Both the position numbers and the translations under genes were made by a program. Positions 18,201-27,890 of a stretch of DNA of 64,000 nt are shown here, in pieces (the stretch's first letter is position 1; every line of letters begins with the position of its first letter). The stretch comes from Lachancea dasiensis (taxonomy: Eukaryota > Ascomycota > Saccharomycetes > Saccharomycetales > Saccharomycetaceae), in assembly GCA_900074725.1 (NCBI GenBank), contig LT598457.1:1116001-1180000 (forward strand), in the 5' to 3' direction. The notes under the pieces were generated by a model that worked only from the letters and a program-made list of their open reading frames with translations, did not search any database and was not told where the DNA came from.

Positions 18201-19094
18201 ATCTGAATTGAGCAATTGATACAGAAAACCAATGACAGAGCCGACCAGATCCGGGGCATGAATCCAGAGTTCGGTCGTCAACCTCCCAAGCTTCACCAGG
18301 GTTTTGTAGGAAGACGAATCTTTGTCGATTTCTTGTTCGTCTTCATCCTCCGCCAGAACTTCATACATGATCTCGGAATAGAATTTGATGAAGTGGCGCC
18401 CCAGTCTGTTTGAGTAAGTTTGGCAGATACCAAGACTTAGCGCCAGCCCAGAGTCCTTTTTGTAGCTGAGTCCACTCAAAGATACACCTCGCTTATGGGA
18501 TAAAAACTTGTTGAAGACCAGCTTCAGTGCTGACATGGGCATAGAATCACACTCGGAGATAATTTCACCCATGAGTCCACTGATTACCGCGAACAGTTTC
18601 TCAGGTATCGCAGCATTTTTTGGCGCATAAAATATTTCAAAAAGCTCGTTGATGAGCTGAGAAGAGTTCGGTAGGTCTGTAATGAGAACAATTGATCTGT
18701 ACTCTAGTAAATTTGTGATGAGGTATGTTTGCTGCATGATGTACCCGTTCTCAGGCTGCTGAAGAAGACTGAACTGCTCCAAAAACAGTTGGAATATTTC
18801 CACCAGCTCCTTGTCCGTGTAAGGCGCGTCTGGTGCATAGAGTCTCAATATGTCACTAAGGCAGCAGGCTGCGAAGGCCCTTATACCAAGGTCCTTGCTC
18901 TTTAATACCTTCCTATTGACTAGTTCAGATTTGTACCGGTTAACAGTAGCCAGGTTGACCACGCCTTGTTGCAGACCAGACAGTTCATCTTGTAACTGCG
19001 CGAGCCGTTCCAGTATTTGCGTCGTAGATACATTATCTTTTATCGTTGAGATGATGGAATGTTTGAACTCCAATCTCGAGGTTGATCTCACCAT
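15285..19094 (-). CDS. PDS5: PDS5, cohesin-associated HEAT-repeat protein
   Basis: 1269 residues (S. cerevisiae Pds5 about 1277). It is a long alpha-helical HEAT-repeat protein that binds cohesin through Scc1 and regulates maintenance of sister-chromatid cohesion, Eco1 acetylation of Smc3 and cohesin release with Wpl1. The whole length is hydrophobic/charged helical repeats, for example FREAATRCVSEMLKTSSLI and SDHSVRLRAVRVFHELPV. The C-terminus (about 1190-1269) is a disordered, mixed-charge tail with RRPTKKGRQ and KSSRQKKAVDYADDNSDED, typical of Pds5. The start is the ATG at 19092-19094. An ACGCGT element lies 106 bp upstream. Confidence 0.95.
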   Translation of the reverse strand: MVRSTSRLEFKHSIISTIKDNVSTTQILERLAQLQDELSGLQQGVVNLATVNRYKSELVNRKVLKSKDLGIRAFAACCLSDILRLYAPDAPYTDKELVEIFQLFLEQFSLLQQPENGYIMQQTYLITNLLEYRSIVLITDLPNSSQLINELFEIFYAPKNAAIPEKLFAVISGLMGEIISECDSMPMSALKLVFNKFLSHKRGVSLSGLSYKKDSGLALSLGICQTYSNRLGRHFIKFYSEIMYEVLAEDEDEQEIDKDSSSYKTLVKLGRLTTELWIHAPDLVGSVIGFLYQLLNSDNELFREAATRCVSEMLKTSSLINFAVAHSDTYKLWLTKMADISSQVRHAWVSEIPQILSERSDLATEIARGLAKALIDSDHSVRLRAVRVFHELPVKRLWGCISNPAVFTGLLHLTREARPDIRTECIEAVARIYDESLQEIPRNDENKEAWEVVDSIPSIFFNLYYINDPNINMQVDRLLFERFLPLDLSKEAFVNKLLNMMANFDEKACSSFYAFNKRQEQMSVVLSKFLSFCENSFSSDVGVAKFSAEKLTKTIDWFCQGFSKEYNVQEILKVFKELNDRRLHHLIRVAIDEASNHTTVRNAITELFKRLADPELFRKRNLKIDSRFTREHFTLVIKVLVYRAASVIFNVSSLAVLLKNAGTSQNSELSLKRQLIENISVIKPGAFKGQINSLVNVIIKFDEHTSDPSATLSLAEAMRTLYKISKSNRQHLKSSDPFFFDKLEDYAKHGSIITAKYATKLLSLLWDARDYFMRIKTSILPLNLESKYLATNVLVLSEIIKSDPQLLEEESTEVVSLLIKEVLLTNKTVGDTDGQASWISDDEIFCNEANSFLAAKIFSLKLFARKLQVMALDTEQNEMTNAFIERILKLFFYLIASGGELISEFNERYYPTPSNYQSKLRCYSGLQILKLARHSTLNKFIRPGDIGKLVNLMEDESFEVRSLFIGKLKDFAGDEVISIKYLPLIFFTAYEPDMPLKSTTKMWISLTLTKENFKKGTFFERVLPRLIHSIAHHPDIEEGLQIKGEQFMSSLATATGYLVFYFHAVANPHNLSLLYYLAGRIRQYKDSLLDESVDNDKMANDEKLRNSSIKGSGIYIISELAQLILGQFKEQNTWTLSSYPGKLNLPSDLFEPFDTIEDARKNTFEVFVKPNELESLKKMISVKVTRLYKQRGTVLKSLGQKRPLTDERRPTKKGRQAEQAPIDGDDNGNDDGDNAYVPPKISTDTKSETRKSSRQKKAVDYADDNSDED

Positions 19095-19199
19095 GAGAAC
19101 CTGCTATCAGGAGACACGGATAATGGTCGATTGTGCCTTACTTACGTTTTTATTGGCTTCACTTGGTTTGTAGTTTCCTCAGTTCATTTATATAAACTG

Positions 19200-19205
19200 A
19201 CGCGT
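19200..19205 (-). promoter_or_regulatory. PDS5: MCB-type element upstream of PDS5
   Basis: ACGCGT, 106 bp before the PDS5 ATG. This is the MBF core, and S. cerevisiae cohesion genes are expressed at G1/S. A single hexamer is weak evidence, but its position and gene fit. Confidence 0.45.
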
Positions 19206-19474
19206 TCCTGAAACCTGTCAGCTTTCGTGTCCACCTTTAAATCACATTGAACGAACCAAGTCTATAGATATTTAGCCGCCGATATTCATCAACTCGACCA
19301 CCACCGGCAGGAGTGGCTATTATTCAATGATGAGCGGGAATAGGTATTGAATGTATGTATATTGAAGGAGCCTATGGCTCTTAGCGGTGTTTGTATCATT
19401 AAAGGCCCAAAAGTTCTGGTGAGAGAGAATGCTATTTGTTGATGATCCGGGAACATAGTGAAGGCTGCAAATAT
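19206..19474 (-). other. Rest of the gap between PDS5 and the FNT-transporter gene
   Basis: Part of a 380-bp gap between two minus-strand genes. Apart from the MCB element near PDS5 and an AT-rich 3' region before the transporter stop codon, I see nothing in it. Confidence 0.5.
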
Positions 19475-21352
19475 TCAGTCTTTGATGCTCTGTTCTTCTT
19501 CATTATCATTATCCGAGGTAGGGATATATCGAGAACCGTCATAACGGCCTACGACATGTGCCGTTGTTCCCCGAGAGCTGGATGCTAATGGATTGTATGC
19601 CGCAGATGGTCGGAGCGGCATAAATTTATTGTAAGACCTGTGACTGGCCCACTGAGAAGTTCGGACGCCATGCGAAGAATTTCCGCTACTTTTCGGTACA
19701 TACCCACCAACATGGCCCGGGTCCGTAGGCGATTTATCGCGGTATGGTAAGTCGTCCGAACTATTATTGCGCTGTCCGCCTTGGGGCAAAGAGCTGGACA
19801 GCACGTTGCTACCACGTCTTACCGGTTTATGTGGTATGGTGTCCTGGTTTGTGCTTGGCAGAGTTGCAGCCGACGGCCTCTTATCCTTGTATACTCGCGA
19901 TGCGACTCTGGACAAAGTTCTTTCAAGCCTAGTGCCCATTTTTTCATCGATAACGGTGCCAATTTCGCGACCCTGACTGCCTCCAACACCAAAATCGCCC
20001 CTTTCTGAAACCCCTGTGTGCGACCGTGGTCGCGTTGCTTCGAGACTGTGACCTGAGTCGGAAGTTGTCAATTTTCGCAGATAGTTCAAACTTGGGATAG
20101 AATGCTGAGACCTACGCGATTCTCGCGGATCGAGCTCTAAGTCCCGTAATTCGACTTTGCTTGCCCTGTGATCAAAGGGAGAAGCCATGCCCATCACTGG
20201 AAAAACTCCAATAGGAGTTCTCTGAGTTACAGACCTGGTTGAACGGGTACTCATGACTGATTTGTTTGTGCTCACTCTCCTGAGGCTCGAGCCCGCTTTT
20301 GAAAAAGAGCTGGTTTTCAAAACCGGCCGGTATTCAACAGGTTGCCTATTTTTCTTGTCGTCTGACGATGAGGTGGTACTTATTGCTTCTAAGTCGTCTT
20401 CCTCTACCGGAGAGCACTTTTCGTTTTCTTCAGCCTCTTCTTCCTCTCTCTCAGCTTGTCTCGTTGGAATTCGTATTACTCTAGAATCCATATTTAGCTC
20501 AGGCTGCTCGTCCCTCATTTCGTAATGAGGTAGGGAAAGACGCTTTCGATCGGCCTCCACCACAACCAAATGCAAGTAAAACGGGACTATTAGACCAAAT
20601 GCACTGCCTCCAACAACATTACCAAGAGTGCTCGGAATCATGTGCTTCCAAATGAATCTCGAGACTGGCAAATCGGCACCGTTTAGCATCCCCACTGTCA
20701 AGAGAAACATGTCAGCCACTACGTGTGTAAAACCGGAAGCGACAAAAGTAAAAATCGGTAAAAGCAGCATCAAAAATTTAACGTGAAGAGACTTGGCCAT
20801 CAATTGTAGGTAGATCGCGAGACAAACAAAGAAATTTCCTGCTATCGCTTTGATGAAAATCTCTACAAAGGAGAAGGAATCTTTTTGCTGAACGAGAAGA
20901 CGCGTGTAGTTGACAAACTCGGCGGATCTGGTACTTCCAGACAAATGACAGATAACGTAAACAACAAATAGAGTGCCAGCTAAGTTGCCGAACCAGCTGA
21001 CAGCCCAGCTTATCAGGAGATCGTAAATCGAGACGGCTCTTCGCAGCACACCGACGGAAAAGAACAAAACATTAGAATTGAACAAGTCAGTACCATTGAT
21101 TACGACGTAAAAGAGACCAATGGGAAACATCAAAGCACCTAAAAAATCGACCATGCCAGGATTTTGATGAACAATCTCAGGACTTAAGGAGTGACATGCG
21201 GTATTTAACATTCCTCCTGCCGTGAAAAAAATACCACCCATGATGGAATTACAAATCAAAGCCTCTGGCCTCAGCCTAGCTTTCTTCATCGACGTCGCCA
21301 CTACGGCCAAAGCAGCATCATTGGGCGTTATGTAATAAGCATCTTGGCTCAT
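19475..21352 (-). CDS. YHL008C: Formate/nitrite transporter (FNT) family protein, YHL008C-like
   Basis: 625 residues (S. cerevisiae YHL008C about 627). The N-terminal 290 residues form the six-span FNT channel fold, with the family segments RPEALICNSIMGGIFFTAGG, LFNSNVLFF, SWFGNLAGTLFVV and MIPSTLGNVVGGSAFG. FNT proteins pass small monovalent anions or their acids (formate, nitrite, acetate, lactate). The S. cerevisiae protein sits mainly at the vacuole and its substrate is not firmly known. The remaining 330 residues are a hydrophilic, Ser/Arg-rich cytoplasmic tail with many possible phosphosites. That tail is much longer than in bacterial FNT proteins but normal for this yeast family. The start is the ATG at 21350-21352. 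Confidence 0.92.
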   Translation of the reverse strand: MSQDAYYITPNDAALAVVATSMKKARLRPEALICNSIMGGIFFTAGGMLNTACHSLSPEIVHQNPGMVDFLGALMFPIGLFYVVINGTDLFNSNVLFFSVGVLRRAVSIYDLLISWAVSWFGNLAGTLFVVYVICHLSGSTRSAEFVNYTRLLVQQKDSFSFVEIFIKAIAGNFFVCLAIYLQLMAKSLHVKFLMLLLPIFTFVASGFTHVVADMFLLTVGMLNGADLPVSRFIWKHMIPSTLGNVVGGSAFGLIVPFYLHLVVVEADRKRLSLPHYEMRDEQPELNMDSRVIRIPTRQAEREEEEAEENEKCSPVEEDDLEAISTTSSSDDKKNRQPVEYRPVLKTSSFSKAGSSLRRVSTNKSVMSTRSTRSVTQRTPIGVFPVMGMASPFDHRASKVELRDLELDPRESRRSQHSIPSLNYLRKLTTSDSGHSLEATRPRSHTGVSERGDFGVGGSQGREIGTVIDEKMGTRLERTLSRVASRVYKDKRPSAATLPSTNQDTIPHKPVRRGSNVLSSSLPQGGQRNNSSDDLPYRDKSPTDPGHVGGYVPKSSGNSSHGVRTSQWASHRSYNKFMPLRPSAAYNPLASSSRGTTAHVVGRYDGSRYIPTSDNDNEEEQSIKD

Positions 21353-21614
21353 TCCCCAAGATAAAGCAAGCTAGACGATCGAACAAATGCGCAGCACGCG
21401 AAGAAAAACCAACGTACTTCAGCACTTTGCAAGGGTAACCAGTTTAGTTCGAATGGATGTGTATTCCTATGGTGTCGATCAAATCACTCTTCCGTTGACC
21501 CGCATCGATTAATATCCAAAATAGTTTCAAAATTTTTTGGTACAACTAGTCGTCGCTGGAGACCAAGGTTTTCCGTCCGGGAGCCTGATCGACGGTTGAT
21601 TGACTTCGACACCA

Positions 21615-24600
21615 TCACTCTGATTGTTTCCTGGGCACTTGAAGGGTCATTCCTTCGTCACGGAGTAACAAGCATGTTAAAACATCCCCCAAGTGTAGTG
21701 AACGAGACTCTATCTTGGGAGCTGATGAGGAAAGAAGACAATAGTACACCATTTCTTGTAGCTGATCCTCCGGAATGAAAAGCTCAGCCTTAGATATACC
21801 TTCCAGAAGCATTTCGGAGAGGGCGCCAAGAGCTTCGGAGATCGTAGATGGAAATCGTTTAGAAGCAGAAAGCGACGTATTCATGGTGTCAAGCAACGTG
21901 ACGCTCCTCTTGGTGGCTACATGACGCAGTAGTACTGAATTAGTTTGATAATTCTCCCAAAGATCGAGGAATCTTTTCGTGATAAAATCACCGGAGTGCC
22001 GGATAATCATTTGAAGACATTCGAGCGCCGGCTTAACTACAGCAAAATCTGAACTCAATGAAATTACGACCAGTATATCCCAAGACCTCGCAACTTGAGG
22101 TAGAAGCATATCATACTCAGTAGCAAGCATCGGAAATATCTTACTCATCAGTCGCAAAATTTGCACCTTCAGGGGACGAGAGCGATGCGTCAATAGCCGA
22201 TCTCCATATCCTATTATTTGTAGCAGCAAGCGGTACGACTCCTTAGGTATAGGAGAACTCCATTTCTCAGAGCTATCTTCAGCCGGATGAGCATGCTCTG
22301 CAAAAGTTTGGTCATCGGCGTCGAGTTCACTTGTATCTTCATCTTCATCATCACTATCCACTTCTTCCAGCTTACGATTCAAAAATTCTCCGAAATCCTT
22401 TCCACCAAATTTCTCGGACTCCAATTCACTCAGGTCCTCAGCCAAAATGTCGTTCTTTTTCTCACCCATGAGTTGCACAACTTGATTCATGTTTCGCATA
22501 CCCCACGGCACAAAACCTCCAGGAACCGTATGATTATCACTCAAGGCGAGATAATCAGGTTCTAAGCGTAGGTAAGTTTTCCTCATCTCCGTAACAACGA
22601 TATCGAAGAGCTGAAAGAACTCAGCGCACAGTTCGTCATATCCGTGGTAAAAGTCAAGCAATCGAAATATGGTCTCCAGTACGTCCTTGAATCCTTTGAT
22701 ACTCTCGTAACCACCAATGCGGCATATGACCATCAGCAGCGTTGGCATCCGCTGGGTCATGCAATTTGTCAGCCTAATGGAAATAGAGTCCACCAAGTAA
22801 TCCATGTTGTCCCATATTAAATCGTGCACAGAGCCTCCGTAAAGGCTCTGGGCAATAGATAGTGTTGTCAGCTGTGCAAAATGCCTGATAGCAGGGGAAG
22901 GCGAGGCTAAGCAGTCCAAAATAGGAAATATTGTGTCAATCAATTCCTCTCTGAATGCTTCACCCATAGCCTTGCCAACGAGCCTAATAGACTCCAGACT
23001 AATGATCGTCCTTGACTCACTAACGCGGTCTAAAGTCTTTAAATTATTGGCTTCATCGTTGAGTATCTCAAGCGAGCTTTCTATAAGCATGTAACAAGCG
23101 TCAGAGGGTGCAGAGGTTGTTAAATCTAATTCCTGATCACCAAATGTAAGGTAAGACTCTATAGAGCCTGTGGTTTGTTCTTTTTTTGATGCCATCGAAC
23201 TACTTATCAGAAGGCTTGAAATCCAGATGGATGTAACGTAGCTGTAATTACTATCATCTTGATTAGAGGACAAGAGTGTCGCAACCAATTGCTCCGTATG
23301 ACTTAATCCACAATACACACCAGCAGTACAGAGAAATGATGACAATGTCTCTTCGAAGGAGGCTGAGATCGCTGAAAGTAAACGATAGTTAGCATCCGAG
23401 TGATCAAAAAAGTTGTCATCAATTATTACAAGAGTACTTTGCTCTACCACCTTCGTACCATTGAAACGGATGTTTTTCTGTTCCAACGTTTCTGCAAGAG
23501 CTCTCTGTAATTCGGTAACAGCTTTACCAACAACTTGGATATCTGACAACTTTTTATCCTCTGTAATGCTAAGCGCGAATTTGAACCTTTCTAAGTCTTC
23601 ATGAACTTCAAAAAGAAGTGTATGTGGCAGCTGTGAGATCTGATTAATGAGCAAATGCTTCAGTGTCCTAGAATTTTCTTGCGATTGTAGCAAATGTGGC
23701 AGTGAGATTCTTATACTCAGCATTGTAGACAAAAAGAGCTCGCGGCAATTGGCCAGCGAGCCATTTGCGGCGTCCATCACCGTTGCTAAGAAATCTCTGA
23801 TGGCTAAATTTATGCTTGCGTTTTTTCTCTTAACGAGCTTTGGAAGCACGGCTTCAAGTGCGATTTTGACTTGACTTGTCGTTGCTTTCAGCCATTTAGA
23901 ATCTCTATGCATCTTCTTGCTACTAGACAAGCTCTCTTCAATACGTGCCGGAGCTCTACCCTCCTCATTCAAGGAATGTGCAATGAGATGTTGTAGGCCG
24001 GAAACAGGTGTCTCAGCAATATGCAAATCGGAATCACGATATACCAAGGCAAGTATATCTCCGAATAGCTCCATGGTAGCACAAACAACACTAGATTTAA
24101 CACTGATGCCCGGCCTCACAAGTAGTTTGGAAAATGTGGAAACATGTCCCGGCAAGATAAAAGACACAATTTCACCATCAGTGAGTAGTTCTCTGTACAG
24201 TATATGAAGGGCCCTAACTGAGGCAAGTTGTAAGTCAGGTTCGGTCTCATTTTGATTTAGAATATCCAGCAAGATAGTAACGGAGTGACCCAGTGATGGC
24301 AAGCTTTTCGGATCGCAGAAATAGTCGAAATAAGAGTGCCTCTTTTGCACCGCTAAAGCGTTGAATAGCTTGGCAAAGACCACACATCCAGCAAGTTGAA
24401 AATGAGGAGGCTTTTTCAGAAGTTCGACGTTCTTAGTATCTGTACTTACCAAAAACGTCAACAGCGGAAAGAGCTGTTGGGCCAAAACTAGAGGTAGGGC
24501 ACCAACCGATGACCAGCACAGCGACAATAGGTGCCCTATGACCAAAAGAAGAGCCTCTGTCTGGCTCACGCCGAGGGAGTCTTGTTTGAGCAAACTCGCA

Positions 24601-24809
24601 ATCGGAACAAAGACGTAGTCTGCGAACTTGGGACTAAGTTGTAATACACCGTCATCCAGTTCCGCTAACTCTCTTTCAAGAGCTCTTAATCCATTCAATA
24701 ATTGGGCCGAGTTCGGGTCAAAACTCTGTTTAGGTAAAAATGTTTGTCTAGATAGTTCAATGCAGCATGGCCTGACTCTTTGGAAAGCAGTGGACTGCGC
24801 GCTCGCCAT
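21615..24809 (-). CDS. TTI1: TTI1, subunit of the TTT (Tel2-Tti1-Tti2) chaperone complex
   Basis: 1064 residues (S. cerevisiae Tti1/YKL033W about 1038). TTT works with Hsp90 to mature PIKK kinases such as TOR, Mec1 and Tel1. The protein is a HEAT-like alpha solenoid throughout. The N-terminus (FQRVRPCCIELSRQTF) and the C-terminal helices (KVQILRLMSKIFPMLAT and LLPQVARSWDILV) fit Tti1. An acidic linker lies at about 820-860 (EEVDSDDEDEDTSELDADDQ). There are no catalytic motifs, as expected for an adaptor. Start at ATG 24807-24809. In S. cerevisiae the neighbours of TTI1 are YKL033W-A and IXR1, both present in this window but separated here by other genes. Confidence 0.9.
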   Translation of the reverse strand: MASAQSTAFQRVRPCCIELSRQTFLPKQSFDPNSAQLLNGLRALERELAELDDGVLQLSPKFADYVFVPIASLLKQDSLGVSQTEALLLVIGHLLSLCWSSVGALPLVLAQQLFPLLTFLVSTDTKNVELLKKPPHFQLAGCVVFAKLFNALAVQKRHSYFDYFCDPKSLPSLGHSVTILLDILNQNETEPDLQLASVRALHILYRELLTDGEIVSFILPGHVSTFSKLLVRPGISVKSSVVCATMELFGDILALVYRDSDLHIAETPVSGLQHLIAHSLNEEGRAPARIEESLSSSKKMHRDSKWLKATTSQVKIALEAVLPKLVKRKNASINLAIRDFLATVMDAANGSLANCRELFLSTMLSIRISLPHLLQSQENSRTLKHLLINQISQLPHTLLFEVHEDLERFKFALSITEDKKLSDIQVVGKAVTELQRALAETLEQKNIRFNGTKVVEQSTLVIIDDNFFDHSDANYRLLSAISASFEETLSSFLCTAGVYCGLSHTEQLVATLLSSNQDDSNYSYVTSIWISSLLISSSMASKKEQTTGSIESYLTFGDQELDLTTSAPSDACYMLIESSLEILNDEANNLKTLDRVSESRTIISLESIRLVGKAMGEAFREELIDTIFPILDCLASPSPAIRHFAQLTTLSIAQSLYGGSVHDLIWDNMDYLVDSISIRLTNCMTQRMPTLLMVICRIGGYESIKGFKDVLETIFRLLDFYHGYDELCAEFFQLFDIVVTEMRKTYLRLEPDYLALSDNHTVPGGFVPWGMRNMNQVVQLMGEKKNDILAEDLSELESEKFGGKDFGEFLNRKLEEVDSDDEDEDTSELDADDQTFAEHAHPAEDSSEKWSSPIPKESYRLLLQIIGYGDRLLTHRSRPLKVQILRLMSKIFPMLATEYDMLLPQVARSWDILVVISLSSDFAVVKPALECLQMIIRHSGDFITKRFLDLWENYQTNSVLLRHVATKRSVTLLDTMNTSLSASKRFPSTISEALGALSEMLLEGISKAELFIPEDQLQEMVYYCLLSSSAPKIESRSLHLGDVLTCLLLRDEGMTLQVPRKQSE

Positions 24810-25122
24810 TTCTGAGTTTGCAAACCGACCCTTTCGCGGTTGTAGGATGGAAGTGGTATTTTAAGATACTTCTAATGCGTCAAAGAATCATACACGTGAC
24901 TGAGAAGTGAATGACAGATCATGGAAACCGGATTGTGATGCCAGGAATTGACTTACTCAAACAAATCTGCCCAAGGTTGATGTTCTGGACCTCAATGGAT
25001 GTCTTCGAGCACACTTGAATTAAAAACGTTTCTTTCATGACCACAAATAACATTATGAATTATGTAACATCAAACTAATACCTAAACCATTGACAAAAAG
25101 TCCTATTACAGCTGTGCAACAA
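24810..25122 (-). other. Gap between TTI1 and the permease
   Basis: A 313-bp gap carrying the TTI1 promoter. It contains a CACGTGAC Cbf1/bHLH-type palindrome at 24894-24901, about 90 bp before the TTI1 ATG. The rest is AT-rich 3' sequence of the permease transcript. Confidence 0.45.
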
Positions 25123-26772
25123 TCACATAACGTACTCACTCACCATTAGTTTGGCCTTTTTCCACCCTTTTAAACTGTCTAGCTGCTCATTAAGTATCAG
25201 CTCCTCCTCAGATTGAATATATTTATCAGTGTTGAAGTCCATATCTTCGCTTCTCACAAACCAGTCCCGTTTGTATACCCACCAGACTACCCATAGGAAA
25301 AGGAAAACAAATAGTTCAATGTAGTAGGAAAAGAAGTCGGAGACGCTCCAAGGAGCAAAGGAGGACCACCCTTGAACCAGGATAATAAATGTCACGAACA
25401 CAACGAGGAAATATGGCCCATATGGGTACGTCCAGTTAGAAAATTGAAGTTCGTGGGTTCTGCCCTGTTTTTCCAAGCCACGTCTAAATCTTATCGAAAT
25501 GACGCTAATGCAAAGCCAGGCCAACTGATTGGAAACACCGACAATATTCTGGAGCCAAGTCCACAACGTACCAGCCCCAATGAAACTGGATCCGAAGCAC
25601 AGACCACCAACAGCCCATGTTATAATAACAGACACGTATGGAGCCTGGTATCGGTTGGTCCTGGTCAAAAGTTTTGGGAAGAAATAGCCTTCCAAACCTA
25701 AATTGTAAAGGACCCGACTTCCAGCGAAAAGAGCGTGATTACCGGCACTGATGACACTAGTCATAATCACAGCATTCATAAATGATCCTGCCACGTTCGA
25801 ACCCACCATTTGGAAGACAATAGTAAATGGAGAGGTGATGACGGACTTCTCACTTAGCTTAGGATAATTGTAAGGGACATTCATTCCAATGAAAAAGGCA
25901 GTGAACACATAGAAAATCAAAATTCTCCAGAAAACTGTCTTAACAACTTTTGGAGTGTTCCTAATGGGATTTTTAGCCTCACCAGCTGTTAGTGTAATCG
26001 ATTCCGTACCGCCGTATGCAAAACTTGAAGAAACAAATAAAGAGGCAAAACCTTTGAAACCATTCACGAACGGAGCTTCTCCTACCGTCCAATTTTTGAA
26101 CCCTATATAGGTGTGTTCTTGGTTGTGGCCCGCATTTACCACAATCGAAATGACGAAAAAAATGACGATCGCAACCACCTTCAAAACGGCAAGCCAGTAT
26201 TCAGCTTCGCCATATACGCGAACGTGTACTACGTTGAGCAATAAAAGGAAAGCCCAAAATAGCAGTGACGCGGCCCAGTAAGGGAAGTGAGCATCTGAGC
26301 TCTTCCAGTAATCCAAAACCAGTTGCAATGCAGTTAGGTCGCTGGCAACCGAAACTGCATCATTGAACCAATAGTTGCACATGAGTGTGAACGCCAGAGA
26401 GCCTGATCCAAATTTTTTTGCGTACGAACAGAAAGACCCAGAGATCGGCATGAACGTCGACATCTCCCCCAAACACAACATCGTGAGATAGACAACAAAC
26501 CCGATAATTGTGTAGTTGATCAACAGCGAAGCTGGGCCACCGTTAGCCAGAGATCTTCCGGTACCCAAATACAACCCTGTCCCGATCACGCCTGCTATGG
26601 AAATCATATTAATGTGACGTGGGGTTAGCGACCGGTTCAAATTTTCTCTTACATGATCCGGCCTCAGTCCATCCGCTTCCAGATCGGCATCACGAAACTT
26701 AGAAGACGAGTCTGTCGTTCTACTCACTTGTAGAGACTCCACCACCTGTTCTCCTTCCTTTTTGTTTGTCAT
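25123..26772 (-). CDS. Amino-acid permease, YAT family (CAN1/LYP1/ALP1-related)
   Basis: 549 residues, the usual size of yeast amino-acid/proton symporters. A hydrophilic N-tail of about 60 residues precedes twelve predicted transmembrane segments. Diagnostic parts are RHINMISIAGVIGTGLYLGT in span 1, GEMSTFMPISGSF, FAYGGTESITLTAGEAKNPI in the middle, and VISAGNHALFAGSR. These most resemble the basic amino-acid branch (arginine/lysine permeases), but substrate cannot be fixed from sequence alone and the divergence from Can1 is substantial. The ATG at 26770-26772 is the first in frame; the frame extends fifteen codons upstream without ATG. I recall no S. cerevisiae gene at this syntenic position, so it is a gained or ancestrally retained gene. 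Confidence 0.85.
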   Translation of the reverse strand: MTNKKEGEQVVESLQVSRTTDSSSKFRDADLEADGLRPDHVRENLNRSLTPRHINMISIAGVIGTGLYLGTGRSLANGGPASLLINYTIIGFVVYLTMLCLGEMSTFMPISGSFCSYAKKFGSGSLAFTLMCNYWFNDAVSVASDLTALQLVLDYWKSSDAHFPYWAASLLFWAFLLLLNVVHVRVYGEAEYWLAVLKVVAIVIFFVISIVVNAGHNQEHTYIGFKNWTVGEAPFVNGFKGFASLFVSSSFAYGGTESITLTAGEAKNPIRNTPKVVKTVFWRILIFYVFTAFFIGMNVPYNYPKLSEKSVITSPFTIVFQMVGSNVAGSFMNAVIMTSVISAGNHALFAGSRVLYNLGLEGYFFPKLLTRTNRYQAPYVSVIITWAVGGLCFGSSFIGAGTLWTWLQNIVGVSNQLAWLCISVISIRFRRGLEKQGRTHELQFSNWTYPYGPYFLVVFVTFIILVQGWSSFAPWSVSDFFSYYIELFVFLFLWVVWWVYKRDWFVRSEDMDFNTDKYIQSEEELILNEQLDSLKGWKKAKLMVSEYVM

Positions 26773-27890
26773 GACTCTTAAAATTCGTGGAAACAGGCTT
26801 ACCGGAGAGTTCGCCAAACCTTCACAGGTAAGTGCTTCTGTTGTAGCTCTTCTTATAGTTGTACATGGAAGAGATGAGCTGATGCAGAATTAGTAAGTTC
26901 TGGTGAAGAAACTTCACTCTCTACCAGTCGTTCCTTCCATTGTTCTGCAGGTGTGGCTTCTTTTTGAGATGCTCTCTGCAAAGAAAAGATTTGTCAGGTG
27001 ATGAAGAAAATGTGTCAACCTGTGTGAAGCTCACAGATGGCTCCCAGCGTTAATGGTGGTTTAAGCATCTGGTGGGATTGATAGTCCGTCCAGGACGTGC
27101 AATGGAAAGAAGACAGTCAGTTTTTTTGTACTTCTCGACCGGGTATTATTAAATAGAAAGTAAACTTAAACCTGCTCTCATTTGTCACATTTCACTCACA
27201 AAGAACAAGCTCATCCTTCAAGTAAAGTAATTTGACACCCTAAGTGAGTGTGCTAAAGAGTTTGGGATGTTGAGCCGAGTTTTTTTGACCAGCGAAAACG
27301 GATGAATAGAATAATATCAGAAGCATATGTGTACGTGTACGATACGATGCTCTAAATTCTACATTCTTTGAGGTCAAAGCACAGTGACACAGGAAAGTCG
27401 TGCTATTACAGCTTTCAAAAGCTGTGGTAAAGTTGAAGTAAGTTCAAATAAACACCATTCGGAGGTGAGCCGTACTGATGTGCAGAGCAAGGAGCAGGAA
27501 AAGCGCCACCTCCACACGTTAAATGAACCATGCAGAGTTCTTTTCCTCTACAGGTCTAAAATGCCAATAGTTCTCTTTTCTCTGGGTGACGCATCGCCCC
27601 AGGGTTTTTGTATGTGATTACATGTCAAAAGACCTGGCCATACCGCACCAGTCTCAACGCCTGCAAAGTAGTAAAGTAGAATGTGGCTGAAGACCCAGTG
27701 GCCTACTTGTGCTGAGCTTAAGAGATGGGGCTTGAGAGATGAGCCTCCGGTTTGTACACTGATGAACTGCTTGAGCGCTATCCGAATATACAATACTTAA
27801 TTAATTACGCAGATCAGCTTTTAAGGTGGAAAATAAGCACTTGTGTAGACAGAATACGCCGAACGGTACCTCCTCAAGGGTTTGTGTCAG
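26773..27890. other. Divergent promoter region between the permease and ETP1
   Basis: 1.1 kb with only short, random-looking frames. T/A-rich runs occur at 27121-27128 and about 27281-27288. No GATAAG cluster like those at the amine oxidase and DUR3 was seen. Upstream of ETP1 there are several out-of-frame ATGs. Confidence 0.4.
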
